Assembly (NCBI GenBank): GCA_013368445.1
Contig: JAACJO010000030.1
Coordinates: 1-64,000, forward strand
Reading direction: 5' to 3'
DNA from: Leucocoprinus leucothites
Lineage: Eukaryota > Basidiomycota > Agaricomycetes > Agaricales > Agaricaceae
Length of the DNA stretch: 64,000 bases
The first letter of the stretch is position 1; each line of letters opens with the position of its first letter. This document shows positions 46,611 through 59,378 of the stretch, piece by piece. The translations under genes were made by a program, and so were the position numbers. The notes under the pieces are model-generated. The model saw nothing but the letters and a program-made list of their open reading frames with translations, searched no databases and was not told the origin of the DNA.

Positions 46611-46969
46611 CGCATGTATTTGGGCAGAACAATTAGCAGGGCGTCAAAGGTTCTGATTCACCCTTCCACAGATCCACAAATACACACATATGCAAATAAC
46701 CGAGAACTACCTCGACCCTCCAGTAACGTTTCACAGTCAACTCGGTAAGACCGTTACTCAGCTATATCTAAGCACAGCTCACTCCTGATCTTTGAACAAA
46801 GGATACGTTTCTCGCCAGTAATGTGGCTTGCTCAGTAGTCAAATTTTGGAATCGAGCTTGTCGAGGCAACCCGTAGAGCAAAGTCCAGCTATCTCGAAGT
46901 GCCGAGTCGAAACGGAAAGTGGCGGGCCGGTGGTAATCGATATATTGGTACTTCACGTGGCGCGACACG
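46611..46969. other. Unit 3 leader
   Basis: A partial repeat of the sequence before the other hydrolase copies (GATACGTTTCTCGCCAGTAA, GCTCAGTAGTCAAATTTTGG). No gene. Confidence 0.45.
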
Positions 46970-48660
46970 CCGTGTTCACTTCTTCATCCCATAGCTCTCC
47001 GGCTATTCTCAACCTTTCAACGAGCCTCAAGCAAACTCATCACTCCAGAAGCAAACACCTACATTAAATCCCTCCTATCCCGCCGGACCTCTATCGAACT
47101 CTCACTCGTAGTCATACATAAAGATCCCTCAGCGCCAAACAGCTGGTACCATGAGTATGGTATGGCAAGCGCACAGGGTTGCTGTAACGCCAGGAACTGT
47201 ATTCGCTATCGCGTCAAGCCCCAAATTGCTTATCGACAATTCGACGTGAAAGAGGAGGGAGGGAGCCGGTGAGCACGACGAAGGCGAAGGATGTTTTTGG
47301 CGAGCTATGGGAGATGTGCGGTGAAGATGTGGCCATTGGGACTAGCTTGCAGGATATGTTGTTGCGCCAGGCTGGGCCAGCTCGACATGGATTCTCAGGT
47401 GTTCCGAGGTAAACTCTCCAGAACAACAACCCGATATACGAATCCCTCTCACACCTACCCACTCTCTTCTGCAGCCAAGCCTTCGAGTCCTACCTCAACC
47501 AACGCAGCTTCTCACCCCTCAGCACGACAAACTCAACCTACAGCGTGGCTGGAGCAGAACATGGAGGAACATTCACCGATGGATTCCAGGACCACAGACG
47601 CGATTTGACGAGGGGTAAATGCTACAAAACGTGTGACATCGCCATACTTTGCGAAACTGGGAGAAGGGATCTGGGCTGACGGGAGGAGCGTTGACTTTCG
47701 CTCATAATCTGGCGTGTTGTCTCTTCTCTTTTCACTTAGCTTGTCGGTGGGATCGATTGAAACTGAATTGGCGATATGGGATGGGCTAGCAAATGATTCC
47801 AACTCATGTACGTGGCCACCGATGTTACTGTCTCAGAGGTCAAGGCCTCATACCCAGAACTCGTGCATCTCCAACAGCCCCTCTGAGCCCGGGCTCTCTC
47901 ATCCTCTATCTGACATCCTTCACATCTCCAAAGCCCCAAAGTCTACGGTGAACGCTAATGGAGATATTCCTGCCATGGCCGTAAACTCGTCGAACACGGT
48001 GGGAACAACCCAAACTACAAAGCTCAAGTAGCCCGATTTCCAAACGACCATCTTTCCGTTGTGTCTTCACGCAACGATCTCAATGGTGGTTTGTTGATGG
48101 AAGTCGCAAATAATCGATGATATGATGGTTAAAGATCAAGAGCCGATATATTGGAATAGCAGGTAAGCCATACTTCCCTGTTGTGTTAGTCGAAAGCAGG
48201 AATCTGGTACTCACCCCTTTTTGTCCAGGTACGAAGAGATCAGGGAAAAATATACACGCGACGCTCAGGTCTTGGCATCTCATCCCCCCCTACAGAGCTA
48301 CTTCCCCCCTAATTAAACTCCTCACGCAAAGGACATACGATCATCCGACGCACACTACTCTCCAATCTCTTCTTTCCTCCCTTCCCTCCACCACCCGCCA
48401 ACTCGACCAGCGCACAGAATACCCGACCATACTCGACTCTCTATCCGTTCATCGCATTCTCTGAGAAACGAATTTAACTATCCTGACGTTTGTTGTACTT
48501 GGGAAGAGGGGTTTCGCACCGCATTTGTGACTACAGCATTTTGATGCAATATTTTTTCAATTTTACCGTCATTTGGTCGAATGCCGAAGTTCGACGCAAA
48601 GAGGGACTGGCCACGTCTCCGTGCTCCTCCCTGATCATTGTATAATTTGTGAGGATGTGA
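46970..48660 (+). pseudogene. Beta-lactamase-like hydrolase, copy 3, dead
   Basis: There is no ATG at the expected place. Recognisable pieces are SKLITPEANTYIKSLLSRR, KDPSAPNSWYHEYG, SLQDMLLRQAGPARHGFS, NNPIYESLSHLPTLF and KVYGERxW-like sequence. The first active-site box is disrupted by a frameshift near 47,210, and a deletion removes the end of exon 1 and the first intron. The C-terminal acidic part is deleted (after RREEGLA-like sequence at 48,600 it jumps to the last codons). Confidence 0.8.
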
Positions 48661-49055
48661 GCGATAAGATATGTATGCATGTATTGAGCAGGGATGTGGA
48701 TGTGGACGATGTGTGCTCAGACAGGTCGCACTTCATCAAACAATTGGTCGGTGCCTCAGCGCCTCTTCTTCCGATCCAATCTCAATGAAACGTATTATTA
48801 TTGTATCCACATAATAAATATCACACCAAGAATAATTGAATCAATGCCTCGGCAATTTTCTCCCAAAGTGGATCCCTGCTTTCGCAGATCGTATTGCCAC
48901 CGTCGCGTGCCCTTCCGGGCTTTGGTTAATCTACTCTCTATCTTCAACGACTTCCTTTGATTCAGCATGCACACTCAATGACTCATTTTTGCACGCGCAT
49001 CATCGCCAAGATGTAATGAGGATCTGTTCATGCCACCGCCATTAATTAATCTATA

Positions 49056-50674
49056 TTATACCTCTGCCCCCTTGATGTTATCTTGTGAGCCAGTCTTCAA
49101 CCTATGCTGTTCCCTTATGTTCAGAATAATGCGACAGGCCAACACAGAATGAACGGCCTGGTCAAGACTGGAAGTTGCCCAACATCAACCACAAAATCAT
49201 GAGTTGGTTCGGGTTGTACTGAACTTACACAACAACCAGAAGGAGATAATCGTCCTGTGTTTTCGATATCGGATATGATTAGCCAATGTGTTTATAGCCA
49301 TCTGAATAGACCCACTGGAAGACGAGCCATGATAACAACATTCAGCATCTCAAGACCTAGTTTCAGGTGCATTTAGTAACGAAACTTTAGAAACCTACTA
49401 AACACACCAAAAATCCAGATATAATAGATGGACCCTTGAAAAGACTGTTTAGCCAAAATTGGACTAGAGGTCATTGGCTCACCGTCACGACAAAGGACTT
49501 GCAAAAGATGAGAGACCTCCCTTTTACGAGCTATGCTTTGTGTCTTAGTGAACCAATTCGCGTGAGAAAAATATTTAAGCAGGTTGCTCACAAGCGACCA
49601 CCACCCGGGTGACTACAACAGCGAGCATCACTAGGTGGAAACAGGTTGACTAGTGTCAATCACACAAATAGCCTGATTCCAATAAGGAATCTGAAGGACC
49701 TACCTCCACTGAACACCCAGGATAGGGCAAAAATTGACAAAATATATGACCTCGCATTTATCAGGACACAGCCAACCAGTGGCGGTGTAGGCGAGGCGAA
49801 GTCTGTGTGAATCAATTAGCCCAGCAGATAGACCCTAGATATTCGTTCCACTTACACAAAGTGAATTTTAGATAAAGGACTGTGAGAGCAATAAAAGCCA
49901 TCCACACTGAAGCTAATGCTCCGAACAGAAAGTATGCTAATTTCCTCCCCTTTCCCCACATAACCCAGACGCCCATGGCCGAGATCACTGCGCAGTTGCA
50001 GAGCACTGTTAATAGTAGACCAACAACGGAAACATGAAAAACACCCACAATCAGAGGTGCAAATCGAGACCAAGAAACTCGCTTTTTTTTGTGATTTGAA
50101 TACAAGTCAGTGAAGTTTTTTCAGCAGGCCAGTCATGCTCCCATAGGCGAGATATATACTTACATGTTACAGCAATGTACACAGCTTTACACGATGCTTG
50201 ATCAAGTCCTTGACCGAATTGATCTTCGATTCCCAGTCAGTTTCCATCAGCACTTTCATTGTGGGCTCGGGAGAAATGCACTCACGACAGCAAAAGAGCA
50301 GGATGCTGATGAAAGGTAAATAACGGCTAGCCAGGTAGAGAACCCTCATTGTGTTCCATTGAGAGCTCCATATGAGTGAGATTTCCAGGTCAAGATTTAA
50401 GAGCCAGTCGAATATCTATATCTAGCGATAAGTATCTAGAAGCCCTTCGATTTCCGGCAACTGACCACGACTACAAATCCTGAAACTGATATTATGTGTT
50501 TAATTTTTGTTTTGAATCGCTCGAGGAGTCGAAATGAGATTAGAGGCTTACTGCTTGAGGACTTGAGAAGGACTTAGTGAACGCCATCCTCATGAGAAAA
50601 GCATGAAATGCACGTACATTTACTTGCTGATATCGTAAAACGATCTGGGGTAAAAGTCCTGCAATGGACATCAT
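49056..50674 (-). CDS. DUF6533-type membrane protein, copy 3
   Basis: An ATG at 50674 (MMSIAGLLPQIVLRYQQV) starts it. Exons equivalent to 4-13 are open: IFDWLLNLDLEISLIW, LYLASRYLPFISILLF, HQFGQGLDQASCKAVYIA, AVISAMGVWVMWGKGRKLAY, PPLVGCVLI, SHLLQVLCRDGSIYYIW and DQAVHSVLACRIILNIRE, with a new stop at 49056. The acceptor of the 145-nt-type intron has lost its AG (GTTGTTG before GTCTAC). An AACAG 15 nt downstream would keep the frame with five residues fewer. Functional status is uncertain but plausible. Confidence 0.6.
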
Positions 50675-51286
50675 GGTTGTTTTGTGGTGATGATAGTGCA
50701 TGGTTTGACAAGGTGCTGGGTCATTTATAAGTTTCGGGAACTGCTAAAATCTGGATGCACTCGATACATCACCCAAACCAGGCTGTTCATCACAATGAAC
50801 CTATGTCTCGATTGGGCTCGAAGTCAAGACCCGGATCATCAGCACAGGTATGTTTTTACTAGTTTTGTGGTTTCCCAAACATGAAGAGGTGATTATCCGG
50901 ACTTCTATTCATCAATACTAAGAACAAAGGACAGATAAGGGCGATCGCAACGGCACTCACTCCTCAGCCAAGCAAATGCCGTCCCACCGTGCATGACTTC
51001 CACCAGCCTATTTCTCGTCATTTGACAAACCCAGTCTTCTGAGCGTAGCCCAGTATGCGACTCAAGAGCACGGTCTGGGGCAAATCTGGTACTGTTCACT
51101 AGCTCTACTCATCATTTCACTACAGCATTTCCGTCATTTCTCCTTGACTTGATGCTCAGTACTCAGCGCTCATGAATGCTCATCAACAATTTGATGAGAG
51201 TGACCGGCTACTGTTGATGCGGACATGCGCTGGCAGTGCCGGATCGACTCAGAAGCACTTGTAGTTCTTCTTTCACCGGCCTCATC
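50675..51286. other. Upstream region of membrane gene copy 3
   Basis: A repeat of 38,002-38,689 (CCCAGTATGCGACTCAAGAG). No gene seen. Confidence 0.45.
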
Positions 51287-52641
51287 ATGACTCTTGTAAT
51301 TCCCGATTCTTTAATCAACCTCTAATATACTCGTCACTCTGGAGACAGATCTCTTCATCGGCCGGTGCTGGGAGTGTCTTGACCTCTGCTCGTGATTTGG
51401 TGTGCAGTCTCTTTTCCCCCCCATTAAATTACTGACGCGATCGCTTGACGTTGAATAGGCAATGCGGGTTTCGATGTTGCTTAACGAGGGCAAGCATCTG
51501 TATACGGGAGAGCAAGCGATTCCATCTCATGTTGTCGAACATGCAGCTACAAGTGTCACTGTCACGGAAGGCAAGGCTTCATACCCCGAACTCGTGAGTT
51601 TTCCAACAGCTTCCCTGAACTCGAACACTCTCGTCCTTTGTCTGATGACCTTCACATTTCTAGTGCCAAAATCTACGGTGCAGGCCAATGGAGATACTCC
51701 TACTGCGGCCGCGAACTCATCGAACAGGGCGGAAACAATCGGGACTACCAAACTCAAGTAACGCGATTCCCGAACGACACGACAACCTTGCCACTGTGTC
51801 TTTAAGCAACGATGCTAATAGTGGTTGGCTGATGGAATCCTCAAAGTGGCGGATAATCGGCGATGTGTTGTTTAGTGGTCAAGAGCCGACAGATTGGGAT
51901 GGGAGGTGAGTCATACTTCCCTACTTACGTGAATCAAAAACTGAGCCTGGCGCTCATTCTTGTTCTCTAGGTACGAAGAGACCTGGGCAAACTATACACG
52001 TAGCGCCCAACTCTTAACGCCCCGTTCTTCTCCAAAGCCACCTTCCTCCTCTAAGTGAACTCCTCGCGCAAACGACATATGATCATCCAACGTTTGGTGC
52101 TCTCCAGCCCTACCTTGTTCTCTCCTCCTTCCCCCTTCCCTCCCCCACTCGTCGACTCGGCCAACTCGACCAACGTGCAGAATGCTCGACCGTACTCAAC
52201 TCTACCCGTTCGTCGAATTCTCCGTGAAATGAATTTGGCCATCCCAACGTTCACCGTACCCCGGAGAAGCGTTGTGACGCGTTTGCGATTACAGTACCTC
52301 AAACCGAACTCGTTCAATGTTACCCTTATTTGATCAAATGCCGAATTCGACCCAAAGACGGACTAGCCATGCCTCCGCGCTCCTCTCCCATCGTGGACTC
52401 TCGCATTGCGATTCAGTCTCGCAACAAGGGTCAAACTCCTCTTCACACCGATCGTGGTGACGATGAAGACGATGGAGATATGTTGATGGGTTTAGATGAA
52501 CATTTCGAAGTTGAGTGGGTCATTGGAGAGGAGGAAGGGTTGGCATTCGAGGGTGGATCTTGGGGTATGGAAGGACCTGATGCTAAGGCGCGGGATGGGG
52601 TACTGAAGGAGAGCGCCGAAGTTTGGTTTGTGAGGACGTGA
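51287..52641 (+). pseudogene. Chimeric hydrolase copy 4, relic 5' end fused to 3' half
   Basis: The first 75 bp (CATGACTCTTGTAATTCCCG to GGAGACAGATC) match the relic type, then from GCCGGTGCTGGGAGTG (about 51,360) the sequence is main-type, beginning late in exon 2. All three active-site boxes except the region around the third are therefore gone. Exons 3-5 keep VSMLLNEGKH, GQWRYSYCGREL and the acidic DRGDDEDDGD end, with a TGA near 52,056 and a stop at 52639-52641. It probably arose by a deletion between a unit 3 relic and a unit 4 main copy. Confidence 0.75.
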
Positions 52642-53111
52642 GTACGGATAAAGTATGTACGTGTGTATTCGATGTGGATTTGTACGCGTGTATTCGATAT
52701 ATGCAGATAGTGTACACCCAGATAGGTCGTACTTCATTAAACATTTGGTTGATATCTCAACACCTCTCTTCCCGGTCCTATCTCAATGAAATAGTCATAT
52801 CTAGTATTATCGTTGTATCATGAATGACTCTTGAATCGTAACGCCTCGACAATTTTTCCCCAGAATGCCTCCCTGCCCTTCATTAATCGTGTTGCGATCG
52901 TCGTGTACCCTTCCGGGCTTTGGTCTAATTACACTTTGGCTACAACGACTTCCTTTGATCCAGCGTGTACGCACAATCCCTCGTTTGTACATGCGTATCA
53001 TTTCCAATGGTGTAACGAGGATACATTTACGAGATCGTCATTGATTCCCTATGCCAACAAAGAAAGGCCACAATCTCTCTCTCAAATCGTCCCTCCTCGG
53101 AATACTAATCG

Positions 53112-54699
53112 TCATTCAAGACAGATGCCATCTTGCCAGCCAGTCTTTGACCTGTGCTGTTCCCTTATTTGCAGAATAATGCGACACGCAAACACAGACT
53201 GAACAGCCTGATGAAGACTTCAAGTTGCCCAATGTCAACCACGAAATCATGAGTTGGTTCGAGTTGGACTGAGCTTACAGCACTAGCAGGGGGAGATAAT
53301 CATTCTACATTTTCGGTACTGTCACCCAGAGTATTCTCGGTCGTCAGAAAGCACTCACCGGAAGACTTGCCATGATAACAACATTGAGCAGTGCAAAACC
53401 TAGTTTTGAAAGCTATTAGTAACCGAACTCTACAAGCCAACTAAACACACCAAAAATCCAGATATAATACATAGACCCTTAAGGACACTATTTAGCAAGA
53501 GTTGGATTAGAGGTTGTATCCTCACCATCGCGGAAAAGGACTTGCAAAAGACGAGAGGTTTCACCTGTCCGAACTATGTTTTGTGTCTTAGTGAAATAAT
53601 CCACGCAAGAAATTAAATTAAACAAGCTGCTTACAAGTAGCAACCGCCCTGGTGGCTATTAAGGCGAGCATCGCTAGATGGAAACCGGTCAACTAATGTC
53701 AATCATACCAACAGCGACCCAGTAAAAAGGACCTGCCTCCACTAAACACCCAGGCCAGAACATAAGCCGGGATAATATATGACTTTGCATTTATTAGAAC
53801 ACAACCAACTAACTGTGACGCAGGCGAGGCGAGGTCTGTGAACAAATCAGCCTGAGTGATGACACTTGGATATCAGTTTCACTTACACAGAGTGAATTTT
53901 AGATAAATGACTGTAAGAACAAGGATGGTAATCCACATCAAACCAAATGCTCCAAACAGGAGATATGCTAGTTTCCTCCCCTTTCCCCACATAACCCAGG
54001 TGCCTATAGCCGAGATCACTTCACAGTTGCAAAGCACTGTAAATGATAGACCGGTAGTAGGAAACATAAGAAAACACCCACAGCTAGAGATGCAGCTAGG
54101 AATCAGGAAAATCGCTTTTTGTTGCATTCCCAATGCAAGCCAGCGACAATTTTTCAGCAGGCCGGTTGTGCGACTGCAAGTAAAATATATACTTACATAT
54201 TCCCACAGTGTACACGGTCTTACAAGATGCTTGGTCGAGTCCTGTGCCAAATTGAGCTTTGAATCCCAGTTAATCTTCATGACGACTTTCACTATGGTTC
54301 AAGAGAAATGCACTTACGATAAAGTATGACTGGGATGGTAATTAAAGGGAAATAACGGGTAATCAGGTAGAGTACCTTCATCATGCTCCATTGAGAGCTC
54401 CATATGAGTGAGATTTCCAGGTCAAGGTTCAAAAGCCAGTCAAACACCTATACCTCGCATTAAACATCTAGAAGCCCTTCAAATCCTAGTCACTGACCAC
54501 GACTACAAATCCAGAAACTGATTTTATGTCATTGAAGTTGTTGTTTGGACCGGGCGAAAGAAGATCAGTGGCTTACTGCTTGAGGACTTGAGAAAGACTT
54601 GGTGAATGACATCCCCATGAGAAGAGCGTGAGGCAAACGTACATTTATTTGCCGGTATCGTAAAATGATCAGGGGCAAAAGTCCTGCAGTGGGCATCAT
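53112..54699 (-). CDS. DUF6533-type membrane protein, copy 4
   Basis: An ATG at 54699 (MMPTAGLLPLIILRYRQI) starts it. Exons equivalent to 4-13 are open: VFDWLLNLDLEISLIW, the SCNTV/TLWEY-type exon, EVISAIGTWVMWGKGRKLAY, SQLVGCVLINAKSYI, SRLLQVLFRDG and HQAVQSVFACRIILQIRE, stop at 53112. The acceptor of the long intron is CCG instead of CAG; an in-frame TTTACAG lies 15 nt downstream, as in copy 3. A GCAGGT donor replaces GT after AYVLAWVFSG. Functional status is uncertain but plausible. Confidence 0.6.
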
Positions 54700-55332
54700 G
54701 GTTGTTTGTGGTGGATAATGCGTGTTTTGCCAAGGCTTCATGGGTCATTTATACTGTGTTAATGGACTGCTAAAATCTAGATGTACTTGGTACACCACCC
54801 GAACAAACCATGGACAGCTTTAAAATAAGAGATACAATCATTGATGTATTAGGGATGATGAATCAACTGATACTCCAGCATTCTGCACAGGCAAAGATTA
54901 TCTGTCCGAAGTGGAGTATGGGGGTTTACCCGCCTCTCAACAGGCTAAACCAAACTTTTCATCGCAATAAACCTATGTCTTGGTTGGGTCAGAAGCCTTC
55001 AAGACCTGCATCGTCAGAATGGATTTGTAAACTGGGTGGCTTCCCAGCCAACCTCGATGGTCACCGAGCATCAAGTGCGGGTTCTTTAGACTTCTATTCA
55101 GTAATACTTAAGATAGAGGATAGAGGACAGATTAGGAAATGTTGCAATCGTGTACACTCACTCCTGGCCTCAACCAAGCCAATGCCGCCGCGTCATCCAT
55201 GATTGCCGCCGACCCGCTTCTCGTCATTTAGCAGATCCAGTTCAATGAGCATTTTTAAGGGTAAATCCAAAGCCAAGTATACAATTCAAGAGCGCAGTCG
55301 AGTTGTGTAGTTCTTCCCTCACCAACATCACC
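54700..55332. other. Upstream region of membrane gene copy 4
   Basis: A repeat of the other upstream regions, with a divergent 54,840-55,250 part. No gene seen. Confidence 0.45.
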
Positions 55333-56040
55333 ATGATTCTTTCTATTCTCGATCAAGGATCGGGACGAAAATTGCAGGGATCTGGGGTGGTGATACGATA
55401 AGAGGAGTCAGCCCACCGGATAGTTTGTGCGATCTGCCAACTGGTATACCCCGAAATAGTTTCCAGGGAGTCACAAGAAATTCGGCCATTGGTTTCTTCG
55501 ATTCATTCACTAGTATTTTTAAATCTTATCTTTGGATCGCAGCACTTCACATCTCCGACCCTCGCCGGAAGACCATTTTAAGCGGCACGGTTGTTGGCCG
55601 ACGCAATCTGGGATGTGGGACTACTGATGATGGTTTGTTTGAAGGCCAGGAATAGATATACTGGGAGGGAATGTAAATTAAGCGAAACGTTCGATTGCCA
55701 ACGAAGGTGGGGCGTACTGGGGGCTCATAAAATTGTGCGTGTAGTTCACCTGAGTATTCCATGCCTGAACACAAAGCGGACTGTACGAACACCAGAATTC
55801 AGTATCATCTGATGCTAGCATCGCAAGTTGTCCTCCAGCAGCTCGACGTATGGTTCTGTTGTTTTGGGGTAACCATTTCAAACCACGGTGGTTCGCTGAT
55901 GAGAAGAAAGGAGGGTTCGTGTCCAGCAATAGATTTTGCGCCACGGAATGATCTGATATCTCCGTGCATCGAGGAGGGGAAGGAGAGTGCTAGAGCTTTG
56001 GAATTTGCTTTAGGCGGCAGACATGATCAACAAGATGTGC
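55333..56040 (+). pseudogene. Old beta-lactamase-like relic, unit 4
   Basis: ATGATTCTTTCTATTCTCGA at 55333, GGGATGTGGGACTACTGATG at 55,611, and AAGAAAGGAGGGTTCGTGTC to GGAAGGAGAGTGCTAGAGC (55,902-55,997) align with the signal-peptide region, exon 4 and C-terminal end. Shorter than the other relics. Confidence 0.55.
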
Positions 56041-56865
56041 ATGGTTTACCCAAAGATGTAGTTCGCTGTGCTGATGATCACCCGGTTCTTGCTCTCATTG
56101 TACGCGCTTACTGAACCATTGGTAAAGTATTCAATATTTTGGAGACGATTGTTCAACTCTGACCCGTGTTTGACCCGACTTCTTAGCGTTAGTGTTCACA
56201 GACACTTTGAAGTCTAAAGATTATAGCCACTCTCCCCTCCTGGTCCTGAGCTCCACGGGCACCTGGATTGGCTAGGGAACACTTCGAAAGCTTGGGTCGC
56301 TTGATATGGCACCCCTGTGACTCGTTTGACGAACCTGGAGAGTGAACGATGAGCGCTAGAATCTTGGATACTTATTCGAGAAGTCTGACTCTAAGACTCG
56401 ACAACACCTCTTTCTTAAGTCGTATTATCAAGAAGCACCCACCGTGAGTATCGGTTCTGCTACTTGACAATTTATATTGTTCTCGCGAGCTCATGGATCA
56501 GTGACTCAAGGCCTGCGGCGACAAGAACAATTAGCAGGATGCCAATCGGGCTGGTTTTCTCTTTGGCAGATCCGCAAATACATACCGAGGTGAATAATCA
56601 AGAACTGCGTCGACACTCTAGCATGATTTCGAAACCGTCTCGGCAAGGCTGTCGCTCAGCTATACCTAAGCATGGCTCACTCCTGATCTTTCAATAAAGC
56701 AAGTGTATCTCACCATTAATGTGGCTTGCTGAGCAGTGAAATTTTGGAATAGAGCTCGTCGTGGCACCTCACAGACTCTAGCTGTCTCGAAGCGCCGAGT
56801 CGAGGCGGAAAACGGTGTACCGTGGTGCTGATGATTGATGTATTGATCCTGAGAACTCCCTGATC
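56041..56865. other. Unit 5 boundary and upstream block
   Basis: It repeats 39,871-40,719 closely (CTCTCCCCTCCTGGTCCTGA at 56,230; CACCCACCGTGAGTATCG at 56,437). No gene. Confidence 0.5.
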
Positions 56866-58903
56866 ATGATTCTTCTTCTCTTCACCACTATCGCCCTCGG
56901 GCTATTCTAAGCCTTTCATCCAGCCTCAAACACACTCATCACTCCGGAATCAGATGCCCACATCAAATCTCTGCTCATCAAATTTCTACTATCCTGCTGG
57001 AACCCCACCGGACTTTCATACGCAGTCACCCGTAAAGATCGTTCGGCGCCAAACGGCTGGTACTATGAATATGGTATAGCCAACGCAAAAGGGGGTTCCT
57101 GTATTTGGTATCGCGTTAAACTCAAAATTGTTCCTTTCTATTTCTGTTGGATTACTTATCGACAATTCGACGTTGAGAGAGGAGAGAGGGAGTTGACGTG
57201 GACGACGAAGGTGAAGGATGTGCTTGGCGAACTGTGGGAGAGATGTTGTACGAGGATGCGGCGAAGGGACTGAGTTTGTAGGATATATTATCACAACGGA
57301 CTGGGTTACCACGCGATGATTTTTCGGGTGTTCCGAGGCAGGGCGGAGTTGGCGAAATGGTACGCTTTTTTCTTCACCTGGTATCAATCGCTTAACTCTC
57401 GACATTCCAGATATCAAAGCTACGACACCTCCAACCTTCAGCAGAACTCCGACAAACTTTCCAATACAACAGCCTGATGTATGAATCCCACTCACACATC
57501 CCCTCCTCCCACCCCGTGTCAAGCCCAACTTACAGTGCAGCGGAAACCGAACCTCGACGAACATTCGCAAATGGATCTCAAGACCACATGAGCGTCCTGG
57601 CTAGAGGGATTAACGGCACGAAACGCGCGACGGTGCCATACTTCGCAAGACCGGGAGAAAAAGGAATTTCGGTGGGTGCTGGGGCATGTTGACTTCTGCT
57701 CGCGATTTGGTATGTAGTATCTGTTTTTCTCATATTAACCTATTGACGGAATCCCTTGATGCTGAATAGGCGATGTAGGTTTCGGTGTTACTTAACGAGG
57801 GGAAACACCCGTATATGGGCGAGCAAGCGATTCCTTCCCATGTTGATGACCATGCAGCTACCGGCGTCACTGTCACGAAACGCAAGGCTTCATACCCCGA
57901 ACTCGTAAGTTTCTAACAGCTTCTCTAAGCTCGAGCTCTCTCATCCTTTGTCTGACATCCTTCACATTTCCAGAGCCGCAAAGTCTACGGTGCACATCAA
58001 TGGAGATACTCTTATCGCAGCCACGAACCCGTTGAACACGGCGGAAACAACTCAAGGAACGCGATCTTTGAACGACAACCTTGCCATCGTGTCCCTAAGC
58101 AACGATGCTAATTGAGGTTGGTTAATGGAATCTGCAAAATGGCGGATAATCGATGGTGTATTGTTTGAGGGCCAAGAGTCAATAGATTGGAACGGGAGGT
58201 AAGCAATACTTCCTTGCTGGCGTTAATCAAAAGCTGGAACCTCATGCTCATAATTTTTTCATCTGTGCCGGTACGAAGAGATCTGGACAAACTACACACG
58301 CCACACTCAACTCTTACCACCTCGCACTACCTTCCACCCCGCTCGCAGTCCTCGCACAAAGGACATACAACCACCCACCATTCGGTACTCTCTAAACCTG
58401 CCTTGTCTCTTCTTTACTCTCCCTCTCCTCCTCCACCCCCCAGCTCGGCTCGCTACCTGTTCGCCGATTCTCAATGAAACGAATCTCACGATCCCGACTC
58501 TCATTGTACATTTAAAAGGAAGTTGTGTGACGCATTTGCAACTACAACACCTCGACGCAAACTTGCTTAATCTCACTATCATTTGGTCAATTGCTGAAGT
58601 TCAACGCAAAGAGGGACTAGCTACGTCTCCGCCTTCCCCTCCGATCATGGATTCCTGCATTGCGAGTCCGATTCGGCCCCGCGACAAAGGTCAAACTCCT
58701 CTTCACATCGATCATGGTCGCGATGCAGCTGACAGGGATATATTGCTTGGTTTAGATGAGTATTTCGAAGTTGAGTGGGCCATTCGTGAGGAGGACGAAG
58801 GGTTGGTATTTAAAGGTGGATTTTGGGGTATGGAGGGGTCTGATGCCAGGCGCCGACTTGAGTTGGGAAGGAGAGCGCTGAAGTTTGGTTTGCGAGGACG
58901 TGA
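56866..58903 (+). pseudogene. Beta-lactamase-like hydrolase, copy 5, dead
   Basis: The ATG is intact, but codon 15 is TAA (56908-56910, TTCTAAGCC where copy 1 has TTCTCAGCC). Further frameshifts lie near 57,090 (destroying the SxxK region) and 57,240. YNN has become YNS near 57,470. Introns are still recognisable (57,361; 57,713; 57,907; 58,199). The acidic end is altered (HGRDAADRDI). A full-length but dead copy. Confidence 0.85.
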
Positions 58904-59378
58904 GTTCTGATAAGGATTGTACGCACGTATTCGATGTGGATATGGAAGCGGATAGTGTACACTCAGACAGGTCGTACTTCATCAAACATTTGGTCGGTAT
59001 CTCAGTACCTCTCCTCCCGGTCCTACCTCAATGAAATAACCATAGCTGATATTATCGCATCTATCACAAAAACTGTATCATGAATGATTGAATCGTAACG
59101 CCTCCACAATTTCCCTCAAAAGTGGATCCCTCCTTTCACCAATCACATTACCACCGTCGTGTACCCTTCCGAATTTTGGTCTAATTACACTTTGTCTTCA
59201 ATGACTTCCTTTGATACAGTATGTACGCACAATCCCTCGTTTCTACACGTGCATCATTTCACATGGTGTAACGAGGATACATTCACGAGATCGTCATCGA
59301 TTACTTATGCCAACAGGGGCCACAATCTCTCTCAAATCATCCCTTCTCGAAGTACTCATCGGCTTTCAAAACTAGGTG

